DNA of 64,000 bases from Strongyloides papillosus. Lineage: Eukaryota; Nematoda; Chromadorea; Rhabditida; Strongyloididae. Under the pieces are notes generated by a model. The model saw only the letters and a list, made by a program, of their open reading frames with translations, made no database searches and was not told the DNA's origin. Positions 23,801-37,037 of the stretch are shown piece after piece. The position numbers and the translations under genes were made by a program. The stretch spans positions 620,001 through 684,000 of the forward strand of contig SRSI01000028.1 in assembly GCA_005656395.1 (NCBI GenBank), read 5' to 3'. The number at the start of each line of letters is the position of its first letter. Positions within the stretch are counted from its first letter, which is position 1.

Positions 23801-26800
23801 TACTAGGTAAAAGCATGTCCCTAACATCTTTAAACACTTTCTTTCATCTTAACTCCATATGCTTTTAAAAAGGTACTGTTGATTAAATGGTGAAATGAAA
23901 TAATACTAAATAAATTTATATTCCAGATGCACACGGCTCACTTGTTGTTTAGTCATACTGTATCCTGATGTAACAAAAAAATTGGAACTTGCTATTTTAA
24001 AATATCTACAGATGATACATAGTTTATAGAATAACAAACAAAAAAAATATTGTTATTACTACAGTAAAAAAAATACTAATAGAATTATATGTAGTATTAA
24101 TTTTTTTTATGGTCCCATTTTCTTAACGAACTTGTCTCAATTTGTGATATTGAATTGGAATAATAAAATCATTATATCATATTATGTTACATGCCAAGTA
24201 GTCATAAAAGTATTTACTTTTCAGAAAATCAAAAATTCACAAGATAAATTATGCATGATGAGGAATAAAAAGAAAGGTTATAGATATATAACTTTTATAT
24301 TATCACATATATTTTTCATAAATCTTATAGACTACTGTTATCTTTAAGATTTTATGTTTAGTAAAGCACTTATCAATATATACTTATATGTATACTTTTA
24401 ATATTATTATTTTGTGGTAAAATTATATGAAAGTATAATAAAAAAAATGAAATATATGTTACAGAAAATTTATTGATTATTACACAATAAATTAAATAAT
24501 TTGCCATTTTTTAACATCAAATGATACTTATAACAATGATGAAAAACAACAAAAATTATCAAAAATAACATACCAAACTCTATACTTCTTTTCCTGTTCT
24601 ATAAAATTTATTCTTTCAAAGATCAAAAAATATATTAATACCGCTCTTAATAATTTATCTATACTTGATTAATCATATTGATAAAAATATTTATTTTTAA
24701 TCAACCATTTCCTTTGATTTTCTTTAACGTTATCATTACCTTCATGCGCATTATATCTATTTATACCACTCAAGTTGTGTAAAGTGGGTTCTTTTTACAT
24801 TTTCCTAAGTTGACTTTTCTTTCAGCTTTATTTGTTGTCTGAAATTGTTACTTTTACTTATCATCTTTAACGATTATTTATCCAACCATCCATTTAATAA
24901 AAATTTTTACCTTTTTCAAGAAAATATATGGAAGTTCACGTGGATTGAGATATAATTGATAACACCGTAATATTTGTCGGGGAAGAGTAATTTAACTTTT
25001 ATAATCCTACCATTGGCGGTACATTATAATATGTTTTGTTTATCATTTTCTTTTTCACTTCTTCACATAGCAATAAGTTATTTTCATATTTATGATTCTT
25101 AATTTCATTTTCAATATACATATATTATATATATGTAGGTACCTTAATTATGTCGGTACCTCTCATTCAACTATTTGATGCATGAATAAGAAGGCAATTT
25201 GAGAGAAATTGGTCTTGGTAAATCTTTCTTTACACAAACTTGTGAAGACTGTCTATAAGAGATAGGCTGATAAAAATAAAAGTAGTTATATGCCGCCTGC
25301 TTACCTACCTTATATTGGATAAAGGATAAAAATTTATTACTTTCCACAATTGCGAAGTACATAAGTTATTACTGAGAAAATAAAGTCATGATTGGGTAAA
25401 GAAAATAAGATGGCTAAGAAGAAGCTGGTTGGTATTAAATAGGAATATTGTAAACGACTTAATTTTATTCTCTTTTAAGGAAATCATAAATCTATAGATG
25501 GTGTTTAATTGCTTACAACTAAAAATGCCTTAGACATATTATTATAATAATTAGCTTATTAATTCACCTGTCTTATAAAGGATATCTTTTATTAATTACC
25601 ATTACATGATAAAGTGATTAAGAAAATATGCTTTATAAGTTATTAATACTTTTTCAAGTAATAACACCACTAGATAATATGTTAATTAAAATTTATACCA
25701 AATATACAGTATTTTTAATGATTAATATGATAAACTTCATGTTATTTAGTTTTTTAAAAATTATAACTATGAAAATGTCATATCAATTAAACATTCATTA
25801 AAATAATAATGGTAATCTTTTATTCATAAAACAACCATATCAACAATATTATATAGTACCATCTTTTGATAAATGATATACTGTTGACAGATTTAACCAT
25901 ATTATATTTTTGTTATTATCTTGCCATAAAAAGAATATATTTTGGAAGATTATTATATATTAACATAGTAACATATCCATTTTCAAAAAGTTAATTACGA
26001 TGACTCATTGGTATATATAAACTATATAATGTAAAATCATGTATTGCTAATGCATCACTTTATCAAGTCATCATAATAAGGTATTCATAGATTTTCATTC
26101 TTCAACTTTTACATTAAACAGCAATTATTTGTCACAAAATAATGTTAACTTTTATTTTATGTGTCTCTGATATACATGTATATAATAAAGGATGGAATGA
26201 TAGAAATAAAAAAATAAAAAAAAATAAGTAAAATAATGTTAAATATATGAATAATACAAATATATACAAATTTCTATCTTTTTGTTTTTCTTCTACAACA
26301 TTTTCGAAAAACTTTACTATTAACCATCTCAGGTATCATAAAATCTTTGTTTTTTTTACAAAACAAAATGTATTTAATTGTCTTTTGATATCTAAAAAAC
26401 TTCCGACAAAAAACTTTTTGTTAAATTTTCATTCATTTTTGTATACTTTTTAACACTTTTTCTTCCATTACATCAAAAATATGATGCATGGAGGTTCAAC
26501 AAAAATGATGCATTATCTTTTTTAAATAATAAAATATTATTTTATATTATACAGAAATGAAAATAATTACTTTCTCATCATTCTTTTTTATATTAAAGAA
26601 TTACAAAGAACATTTAACATTTTCCTTATTTCATTTTAATTTTAATAATATATATATTCATATTTATATATATGTGTGTATGTGTATAAAAAAATGTCTA
26701 GTAAAAATTTGTTAAAATTATATCACAGAAAGGTTTTTTATTTATTTATTTATTATAAAGTTTTGATAATTTTCAAGGAAGAATAGTTTATAAATAAAAA

Positions 26801-29065
26801 AATTTTTTATTATATTTTTTAAAGCCATTTATGATATTTTATTTTTTATTTTATTTGATCTTATTCATTAAAAAGCTTTAAAATTAATTAAAATATGCAG
26901 ACAATCACTTTATCAAAAAATAAATAAATAATTATTTAGATTCCTTTTTATTACTTCACTTATTTTTGTATTATTATTATATTTATGTACGTAGAATTTT
27001 CTGAGCATCTCAAATGCTATACCTATACTTCAATACAATTTATTTTACCATTTAAGGCTTAAATATAACTTTGGATATCAATTATCTTTCAGATATATTT
27101 ATAATAAACATCTTTAAGGTATCTCCTTACATATCTACCAATCTCACTTTCATTAAACCATAGTCAAGATTCTATAAAATATTACATTTTAATCGTTAAT
27201 CATTGTGATAAATAAAATATTTTTTTCATGAAGAGTTTTATTATAATTTGTTATGCCATCATATAATAATTATATATTTTAATATGTTTATACACTTTTG
27301 TTAATTGATAATATAAATTTTACTTATAATTTTTTTTACAACATAGTTTATAATATATTTATTATAATAGGAAAAGAACACAAAATATTTCTCCTATTCA
27401 TAAAGCATCTTTGTGATTTTTCTTCATATACTAGTACATCTTTTATTTTTTTAATTGTCAAAAAAGTTGCTAATATTTTCAAGAGAAAAGTATTCATTTA
27501 CACAAAAAAAATCATTCCTTTATAAAGCATAAAAGAATTGAATCACTTATTCAAAAGTTTGTCAATCTCTTTTCGGACTGCCTATTTTTCTTATGAATTA
27601 TTTTCCTCAATAAATAACAGCCATCATTTTAAAAGAGTAGGGTTTATCAATGAGATTATAATGCATGTCTTTGTATATCTGTATATTGAAAAGATGACAC
27701 CTCTTTTCTCAATTGGTGAAATAAAATACTTAGGCGGGGTATTATGCCAAAACTTTCTCTTTATCATTTTATTTTCTTCTGATGAGTTTTTAAGTACACC
27801 GTTATTGTCTGTATTTTTGAATAAAATTTACACTACCTCCCTATATAATCTTCTTTATAAATTTCTATTATTTTTTACAAAATTTTTACATCTTATGACA
27901 TTATTAATAATTATTTTTATTTATTCTTTAATGTGTTATTCAACAAAATTACTAAATTGAATAATAGTATGTTGATGGTGTGAAGAAAAAAAAATATTTT
28001 ATATATCAGTTAAAAAATTTCTAATCTACAATTTTTTTCTTAATATTATTATTATTTTTTGCCATCTTCTTAAAATATAATTTTTTATTCTCATGAAAGA
28101 ATATTCTCGAATATATATAAATATATATACATAGAAGAGAATTTTAGATATGCTAAGCTTTTATTATTTTCATAGTTTCCTGTCTCTTCACTTCCCTCCT
28201 CACTATCTGTTTCCATATAATTTTCTATCTTTATGAACTGAAGAAAAGTATCTTGAATAGTGCCTCACCATATAAATATACCTATAAAATACTTTATAAA
28301 CTCCTCCTTATCTTCATTTGATTCTTTTGAATAAGTTTAGTTGTATGTATATGTGTAAAAGTCTTAACAACTACTCTCCTAACCACACATGGGACACATC
28401 TATTATATTATTACTTCTCTTCTTCAACTATTCTTCTAACACCTTTTTCAACTACCAATTGCTCCTCTTCAAAAAAATTTTTTTTTACCTATTGGTTATA
28501 TTTAACATCTACGTACATATTATACAGACATGTACATATATGTATTTTACCTTATTTTCCTAATGAATAATCATTTTTATAATTTTTTTTTAAAACTTTA
28601 TGTTAATTAACTAATATTACAGTAATAATTATTTTTAGTAATCTATGTATTTTTGAATTTTTATTTTAGTAGAAACTAATTACAAAATATCTTTTTATTT
28701 ATTTCCAATATTTTCTCTACTGCCCCCATACGACAATCTTTCTTTTTTTCTAAATATAATTGTCTTTACTTTTCTTTTTTTGAATTTATTGAAATAATTT
28801 TCCATAAAAAATAGGAAAATACTTTATTTACAAATCTTACACTAATCTTCATGTTAAATTACACTATCTTACTTCCATAAGCAATTATCGTGTTTTGGTT
28901 ACCTTTATTTTTTACCTCCCATCAAAAAAGATGATTTTTTATTGTTAATGTTTGTTTTATTTTTAGGTTTTACACTTTTATCAAATTTGCCTTAAATATA
29001 TATTTTTTTTAAATAGTAAACTATTTGTACCATTGGATGCAAGTAACATTATTATACTTTTAATA
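14875..29065. other. 14-kb gene-poor region upstream of egl-43
   Basis: No exon chain with family similarity was found on either strand; the open frames present are short and low in complexity. It contains one decayed mariner element (17484-18362). From about 26.2 to 28.9 kb the plus strand is T- and pyrimidine-rich, which creates open frames on that strand by composition alone. A stretch this long before a cell-fate transcription factor gene is a plausible cis-regulatory domain, but no specific element is proven. Confidence 0.55.
17484..18362 (+). mobile_element. Decayed mariner-family DNA transposon
   Basis: 879 bp bounded by imperfect ~26-bp terminal inverted repeats. The left end begins TTAGGTTGTTCCATAAATTC; the right end, read inward, begins TTAGGTTATCACATAAATTC; about 20 of 26 positions match. 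Each end is flanked by TA (17482-17483 and 18363-18364), as expected for Tc1/mariner insertion. Inside, broken plus-strand coding at ~18099-18255 reads SNYHLFLSSHNFLNS, then a FF-rich stretch and a [L]P-x-[R/K]-W-like stretch with stops, matching the C-terminus of mariner transposase (around the third catalytic Asp and the terminal FF...W region). A full mariner is about 1.3 kb, so roughly a third is deleted, and several stops and frameshifts make it inactive. Confidence 0.85.
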
Positions 29066-32000
29066 ATGAGTATTAACGGAGATTTTTTAAAGTGTGTTGA
29101 AATAAGATCAAACAAAGATAATTTAAGCTCTCTTTGGACTAAAGAAAAATTGAATAAAGATCAAATAATTGGTATTATTGATAAGGTTAGTCCATTTTTT
29201 AAACCATAAAATTATTTTGTTGATTATCATATATTTTACAAATAAAAAATTTATAATATTCATTTTTGAGTAAATTAAGAAAATTATATAATAGATAAAT
29301 CATTATATTATAGTATTAATAACTTTAAACATATTTTAATGTTTTCCTTTTCTATCATAGAATTATGAAAAATTTGAATTTATATGTACATATATATACA
29401 TAGATCATTTGTTAAAAATGTAACAGTAAATAGAAATTGTATACATCCTGTTAAATTTAAGAATTTCTAGAAAAGGTACTTGTTATATCAAAAAAAAGAT
29501 ATACATATTTTAACTCTTACAAACAGTAAATTTTATATTTTAAAAGTACTATTTTTGAGATGTCATATGAAATGATTTAATGTTTATATGTATATATATA
29601 TTATATAAAAGATAATTGACAATATATTGAATACTTTTTTAATTGTAAACAATAACAATATATTAAAATACCTCCACATTATAAAATTTTAAAAAGGTAG
29701 AAATTACCATTATACTGTATAACTTAGAAAATAGATGATTTAAAATAAAAACTAAATGGATTATATCTATTCAATCTAGTCATCACTCATCTACCGTATA
29801 TACATTTTTTTTGACGAAATTTCAGTTAATAGTTATAAAATTGTCATCATCTAGTTTATCAAATATATTTATTATATACTTTTTGTTTCATCGTAACTGA
29901 ATGTCTTTAATATAGGTATTTATGAAGAAGATTAACAGCTTTACCTTTCTTTTTATCATCTTTAAAAGTGATTCTTCTTTACAACAAATAATGTCTTTAT
30001 ATATTTTGACATGTCAAATTATAGAAGCATAGTCTTGTCAAATACTTCTCAGTAACAATATCACAGTTTTTATTTAGTTTTCATTTTCAATATTTGTTGA
30101 GGAGTCGAGAAATGATAGATATATTGGTAAGATTGATGAGACTAAAAGGTATAAAATATATAATGAATCTCCCCTCCTTAGAGATGAAGCATTTTTTTGA
30201 CGGTTCTGATAACATTTTAAGACTCCTTTGGAATGAAAAATAATATTTTATTTATCGTTAAAAAGAAAAAAGAGATAAGTAAAACTTACAATTATTAATT
30301 GTTAATAAATATACATATATATATTTTTTTAAAAGAAATTTATTAATGATTAAATAATCCAATATAGTATTAATTTTAAAAGTATAAAAATATATATGTA
30401 CATTATTTTTTTATCTTTGATTTTTTTTTACTTAAAAATAAAATATCGGAATATTTATCTAAATTTAGTTTATAATCTTTTTTAATGGTAGACTTTTTTT
30501 ATATCACATATTTATTGAGAATTGATAATAAGTTTTTGAAAAGAAAATATGAACTTTTATTTAATTTATTTATTAAGGATATTTTTTACTTTTAATAAAT
30601 GTAATATTAGTAGGATAAAATTTTTTACTATGATTTTTTTAACATTGTTTCTTACTTATAAATGCATATCAATTACCATAAATTTAATTGTACTTCCACT
30701 TGATTTTTCCTAAAAAATATTTTTATAAGAAAAACTTTTTTTACATGATTAATTAATTAAAATATTTTTTTCAATTTTGTTTAAATTTATATTTGTACAT
30801 TGATGCCTATAAATTAATTATAGACAAAAAAAAGTAGATGAAATAAAAAAAATTAACAATAATTTAATATAATGATGATAGGGAAAAAAACTCATAATTT
30901 TATAATAAATATACTGTAATGTATTAAACTATTTTAATTAATTATTCTAACATTTTAAAAATAATATCACATGTGAAAAGGATAGGTATATAAACATAAG
31001 ATTAATTCTTGCACTTTCACTCATCATAATCCTTCACATATTTTTCATTTTTATGTATATCTAAAATACACGGTTTGACAGTATTTTGAAAAGTTCTTAT
31101 TATTATTATTTTATTTTATTTTTTATACCATTTCTATAACTATTACAATAATAATATGAGAGAATACCTTTACATCTTTATTAATTTTTTTAATGATAAA
31201 TCTAGTCTTGTTATATTACCTATTCTTTTTCTTTATATTATTTGGTAAAAAAGATACATTAATATATTTAAACATAACATTACAATAACTTTAAGATGGT
31301 TATTGTGATGTCTAGGAAGATACATTGTTTGAAAGGAATGTTTTTAAATTGTCTTTTTTCTACATAACTGTTATCATGGTGTCTTATGATGTGTTATGAA
31401 AAATGTCATCTCATGAATGTTTTTTTTAATTTATATATTAATATTTTATTACAGTAGTATACATGTACATGTAAGATGCGAAGAGATAAAACTAAATATA
31501 TTTTATCATAAAACATCAATAGAGAGAGGTTACGATAAAAATTTTAACTCATCATTTATATTTTATGAGAAGAGATATATAAAAATATATAATATACCGT
31601 ACATAATTTCAATAATTTCAACTATCATTATCAATAATTATATAGTATTTAATACATTACGTTTTGTTGTTTCTATTAAATATATTTAAAAAAACAATTT
31701 AATAATAATAATGTTGTTTTTACTAATATTTAGATATGTATATATATGTATAATATTATTGAGTGATCTTATATTAATTAGATAAGAAAATATATTATTT
31801 CAGGAACTTGAATAAATTAGATAAGATGCATATTTTGTATCATGATAAACTATCATCTTTAATAAAAATGATAAATAAAAAAGGTATCATCAATGACGCT
31901 ACCAAATAATCATTAACTACCTTATAACCCATCACTTATACTCTTTTCTATTATTCTAACACATCTTAAAATTTTATATTCACCTGTTTAAATAATGTTC

Positions 32001-35000
32001 TTTTAATTATCAATTCATATGAAAAGTAAGATTGGAAGTATCATAAGAATGATATGCTCATTAATAAAGTAATAGTAAAGTTAAAAATATTCATTTATCA
32101 TTTTATGTTATTTCTCTTTTTTTTCTCATAAACTTAGGAATAATGCATAAGTATGAAAGGTAATTTATTTTTTTTGTTAACAATTATATAAAAATGCCAA
32201 TCGTGGAATTAAAAAAAATGTAAGATGAATGGATGAGGACAATTTGTTTTCTTTGACAAATTCTCATACACCATATAATTTTTATTCTATCCTATAACCA
32301 TTACCTTTTTTAAGAACTTTATTCATCATCCAATAAGTTATATTTAAATTATTCTATTTTTAACAATTTTTTCTTGACTAATATTATAATTTATATCTCA
32401 TTAACTATTAAAATAGTATTTTAAGTATTATTAAATTTTTTATTTCCATCCTTCATACAAAGATAAAGAAAATATTTTAAAATAAAAAGCATATTATGAA
32501 TATTTGAAAAAAAATTGTCAGGCTAAAATCGTAGGCAAAACTTTTGAATAATTAATTAAATTTAAATATTATTAATTTAGGAGAATTATTTATATTAAAA
32601 GGTAATATAGTTAAAATTTTATATTTTATGGTTAATTTAAATGATAAAATTTAAGAAAGAGATAACTACCATATTTTCTTCTATATTTTATAATATACAT
32701 ATCCAATCTTTTCTTGAATGTGTATTCATTCATCTAACCTAACCTCAAGACCACACATATCCAATATCTTGGAAAATAATGACAATTAACTATATGGATA
32801 ATATTAATATTTTACATATAGTAAAGAAGTATGGGACTAAAAATAGCTTGTAAATAATTTTTTACTAAAATTCTATGATAATAATAAATAAATAAAAAAA
32901 GATTTTAATTATTCTATTAAGTATTATTAGTACAAAAATATTACTTAAATATTTACCTTCTTTTTATTTATTTTTTGTTTCATCGAAAATTATATAAAAA
33001 TTTAAGAATTTTTTTATTTATAGAATTCTGTAAACGATCCTAACGCCATTCTATTATTTGGTTTAATTCGTCCAGAACCAACAGCAATTATGGATGCAAT
33101 TAATGTTACTGTAAAAACACTTGATAACAAAGTAATTTAATAAAAGATTATGAATCTAATTATTTATGTCAATTTTTTTTTACTTTTTCCAGATATACGT
33201 TCAAACAAAAAGAGAAATAGAAGAAAACGAAAAATTAATTAGTAATAAATGGATTAATAGTATTGAGAAGGATGATGAAAATATGTCTGTAACTGATGAA
33301 GATAAAGTTACTATTGAAAATAATAAAGATAAAGAGATAAATGATGATGATAAAAATTCTCCACCATTAGAGTATGATAATTCAAGCACCCATGATGATA
33401 AATCGTAAGTTTTTTATCATAGTACAAATTATAATTTTGATATTTGTTTAACTAATTAATTAAAATTGCAATGTCAAAATAATTTCAAAATTTATATCAT
33501 ATGTCTATACATTGTCTTATGATTTTACCTTTAAAAATTTATGTTATTTAAATTGAAGAAAAATATATATATATATATATATAAAATCAACTATTTAAAA
33601 TATCTATTGTTAAATAAGTTTAAAAAATTTTAAAATCTTACTATTTAAAAGCTAAAATGGGACGAATCACTTTTATAATAAATATATATTATGTATAATA
33701 TAAATTTAGATATAATAATTCTAATTTAGATCGAAAGTGAACACTACATATGATATTTTCTCATTTGATAAAATATCTTATAGAATCAAAGTGATTTGTG
33801 TCACCTATAAAAACAAACCTTTTTTTGTGATGATATGAATAATATTTTAAATTATTTAATTTTTATATTTCTTTTCTATTTTCTATATGCACAAATGTTT
33901 TGTATCCTTCTTAGTATTTGATACAATAAACATTAATATTTTACTATAATTATTCAGTAGTTAATAGTATAAATTATCAAGTAAATGGAGAAAAATTTTT
34001 CAATTACAAAAATATATAATAATATTACACTGATCTATTAAATTGTTTAATATATAAGATAACATTTCTATTAATTAATTTCTTTATGCCATTACTATTT
34101 TTGTTTATTTTTTTTTGAATCATTACCTAATTTACAGTTAATTATTGAGGTCTACTAAAGAGATATTTTTTTTGAGTCATTAATTTAATGATTGTTTAAT
34201 ATATTTATTGGGTAATTTATGACGGATATATTTATAAGTAATTTAGAAGAAAAATTTTTTATCTCCTTTTTTTGACATTAAAAAATACGCTTTAATTTTT
34301 TTTATTTTACAAATTAAATAAAATTTCCTGTTATCTTTTTTATATATACCATTTTTTGGTTTAATTTTTCTCTTTTAACATCTTAAAACTATATAGTATA
34401 ACATTGTAACATTAAAATAGAAACATTCTAAATATGTATTTTAATACAAGTTTTCTTGGATTCTTCAAAGATTTAGTATGGTATTTTGATGATTATTTTC
34501 GTTATTAACAGATAAATATACATATATATTTATTTCGTAATCGTTATCACTTTTCATAATCCTTACGACCCACTGACCCATATTATAACATACTTTCAAA
34601 AAAAGAAAAAAACGAAAGCGAAATTTTTAATTTTTTAATTTACAGGCAAACTTCCTCTCAACCAATAAAAGAATCATTTTCTTTTAATTGCAGTGAAGAC
34701 AACGATCCTAACGGTCAACATCGGTGCCATCTTTGTTCTAAAAGTTTTTCCTCAGCTAGGTAGGCTCATTTAAATATTTTTTAATGAGTTTTTGAAATAT
34801 ATAATTGTTTATTTTATTCAAATTTTATGTTTTATTACCTTATATATATAATATTTAATAATTTATTTTGTTTGTTTGTTAGTAATTGTTCATTATTAAA
34901 ACAACCTATTATAATTATATGTATACCTCTAATTATTATTTTTTTTATTTTTAGTGGTCTTAAGCAACATAGTCATATTCATTGCAGTTCAAAACCATTT

Positions 35001-36431
35001 AGATGCCATATATGCAATAAATCATATACACAATTTTCAAATCTTTGTCGACACCGTCGTGTACATTTGGATGGTTGGACTTGTAATAACTGCAATTTAT
35101 CATTACCAAACCATTCAAGCTTAATAAAACATCGTTCACTTTGTGAAATGGCATCAACATTATACAAACCAATAGCAAATCCACATAGTATATTAAATGT
35201 CTCAAATTATTGGCCACCATTTTTGAACATTAACCCAAATGTACCATTTCCATTCCCAAACCCATTGTTTCCAGCTATTGGCTTTCCGGATTTAAGAAAC
35301 AATTTAATAAATAATACTGGTTTAATTGATAATTGTAATGAACGTGAAACTAACAATAATTCTTCAAATAACTCAGAGACAGATTTAATTCCATCATTAT
35401 TGTAAGTATATTCAAATATTTATTATTTTGCAATAATATATTTTATTTATAGAAATTTTAGTAAACATTTTGATAAAAGTTCACCCTCAGAGTCAGGTAA
35501 TACATCACTTCCATCACAATCAAATGATTCACCACCTCAAGAAAATGAAACAAACCCATTAGATCTTTCCATCCACAAAAATATTGAAAAATGTTTAACA
35601 GATGGAATGGAGGTTGATGATAAAGGTGGTGAAGTATCAGCGAATGATAGTAAAAATAAGAATGATAAAGAAATATCAAAAACATTTAACCTTTTCCAAC
35701 CACAATTAAATATTATATCAAATTTAGCATCACAAGGTACAAAAATTCAAGAATCAAATCCATTAATGTCATTATTGGAACAATCTGTTAAAAATAATTC
35801 CAAAACATTAAGTGACATAACACCATCCATCAATCCATTTTCACCATCAACATTTTTTAATATGCTTCAACGACCATTTCCTTATCCTAATTTACTACCA
35901 CAACCAACGATACAATCTCAACATACAATTAATAATATTAATAATGGGCATATTAATGGTAGTAATTTACGTACTACCCATAAAGGAACTACAAATGGTT
36001 TATCATTAAATTCAACACCACATTTTAAGAATAACAAAGATCGTTATACATGCAAATTTTGTAATAAAGTCTTTCCTCGTAGTGCAAATTTAACAAGACA
36101 CCTTAGGACACATACAGGAGAACAACCATATAAATGTCAATATTGCGAGAGAAGTTTCAGTATTAGTTCAAATTTACAAAGGCATGTTAGAAATATTCAT
36201 AATAAGGAGAAACCATTTAAATGTGATCAATGTGATCGTTGTTTTGGACAACAGACAAATCTTGATAGACATATTAAAAAACATGAAAGTGGTAGTGTAG
36301 GATGTCACTCAGGTAAACAATCAACAAGTCCCCCGACACTTCATAATAAAACTCAAAATGGAATTGATTTTACAGCACAATCAATATTTGCAGCAACTAA
36401 AAATGCTCTATTTAATAGACCATTAATATAA
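29066..36431 (+). CDS. egl-43: EVI1/MECOM-type multi-zinc-finger transcription factor (EGL-43)
   Basis: Six exons: 29066-29185, 33024-33131, 33193-33404, 34646-34759, 34955-35401 and 35453-36431; about 659 aa. The first cluster has C2H2 fingers HRCHLC...[10 protein letters not shown] and FRCHIC...[10 protein letters not shown] plus an atypical third ending RSLCE (C2HC). The second cluster (residues ~532-615) has three fingers including [40 protein letters not shown] and [15 protein letters not shown], nearly identical to the EVI1/PRDM16 distal domain. Between them is PLDLS (369-373), the CtBP co-repressor motif. In C. elegans EGL-43 acts in HSN migration and anchor-cell fate and invasion; that role is inferred here. 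Exons 1-3 weakly resemble a PR/SET domain. The first intron is 3.8 kb. The distal fingers are certain; the joining of exons 1-3 is likely. Confidence 0.9.
29186..33023 (+). other. egl-43: First intron of egl-43 (3.8 kb)
   Basis: Bounded by AAG|GTTAGT and TTTATAG|AAT. It is far larger than any other intron in the window (45-1241 nt). No coding exon is evident inside. A candidate for enhancers or an internal promoter; in C. elegans egl-43 has long and short isoforms. Confidence 0.6.
33563..33583. repeat. (AT)n microsatellite in egl-43 intron 3
   Basis: About ten uninterrupted AT units inside the 1.24-kb intron 33405-34645. Confidence 0.9.
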
Positions 36432-36709
36432 TATATTATTTTCTTTATATATATACCAAAAAACGTTTTCTTAAAAATTTCAAAAAGACAAAAAAATATT
36501 TTAAGCACAACAATGAATGGAAAAATATATTAAAGTTGTTACAAAATTTAACTTTCATTTGACTTCTGTCTTTAGATGTCCCAATAATATGACATTATTC
36601 TTTTTTTGCATGTATAGTAATTTTATTTTTCTAGATTTTATATATATTTTGTGTATATGTATAGAAATTATGTCTACCTTTATATATATTCCTATATGTA
36701 ATTTTTTTC

Positions 36710-36715
36710 AATAAA
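36710..36715 (+). terminator. Candidate polyadenylation signal of egl-43
   Basis: AATAAA about 280 nt after the egl-43 stop, followed by an A-run. It is the clearest signal in the 606-nt gap before the next gene's 3' end at 37038. Confidence 0.4.
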
Positions 36716-37037
36716 AAAAAGCAACATACGCCATTATATTATTTTTTTTGTTAAGTACCACTATATATAAAAGTTTGATGTCTTTATTGTATATTAAAAA
36801 GAAAATTTATTTGATTAATTGTTGCTTTTTATATATAGTTAGATAAAAATTATAAATAAAATATGAAAGCAATTAAAATATGTAATAAAAATTTATTATA
36901 TATTAATTATTAAATTGTTGTAACATTACTTTTTTAATAAATCTCTATTACTTTTAATATAAAAGAGTATAAATTAAAAAAAAAAATTATTTTTTTGTTG
37001 TATTTAAATTTGCGTAAATATAAAAAACTTAGAAGAA

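Noticed and set aside
25136..25362. Two GGTACC sites and a minus-strand 63-codon frame in a slightly less AT-rich patch
   Set aside because: The repeats are too short to define an element, and the frame shows no similarity or exon partners. It may be regulatory but is unsupported.
27538..27960. 140-codon open frame on the plus strand, hydrophobic
   Set aside because: It starts with TTG, reads as Phe/Leu/Ile/Ser low complexity, has no family similarity, and lies in a T-rich stretch where stops are rare by composition.
34827..34954. Open extension upstream of the egl-43 exon at 34955
   Set aside because: It is intron sequence read in frame; the finger is completed only when exon 34646-34759 joins at 34955 (SA|SGLKQH).
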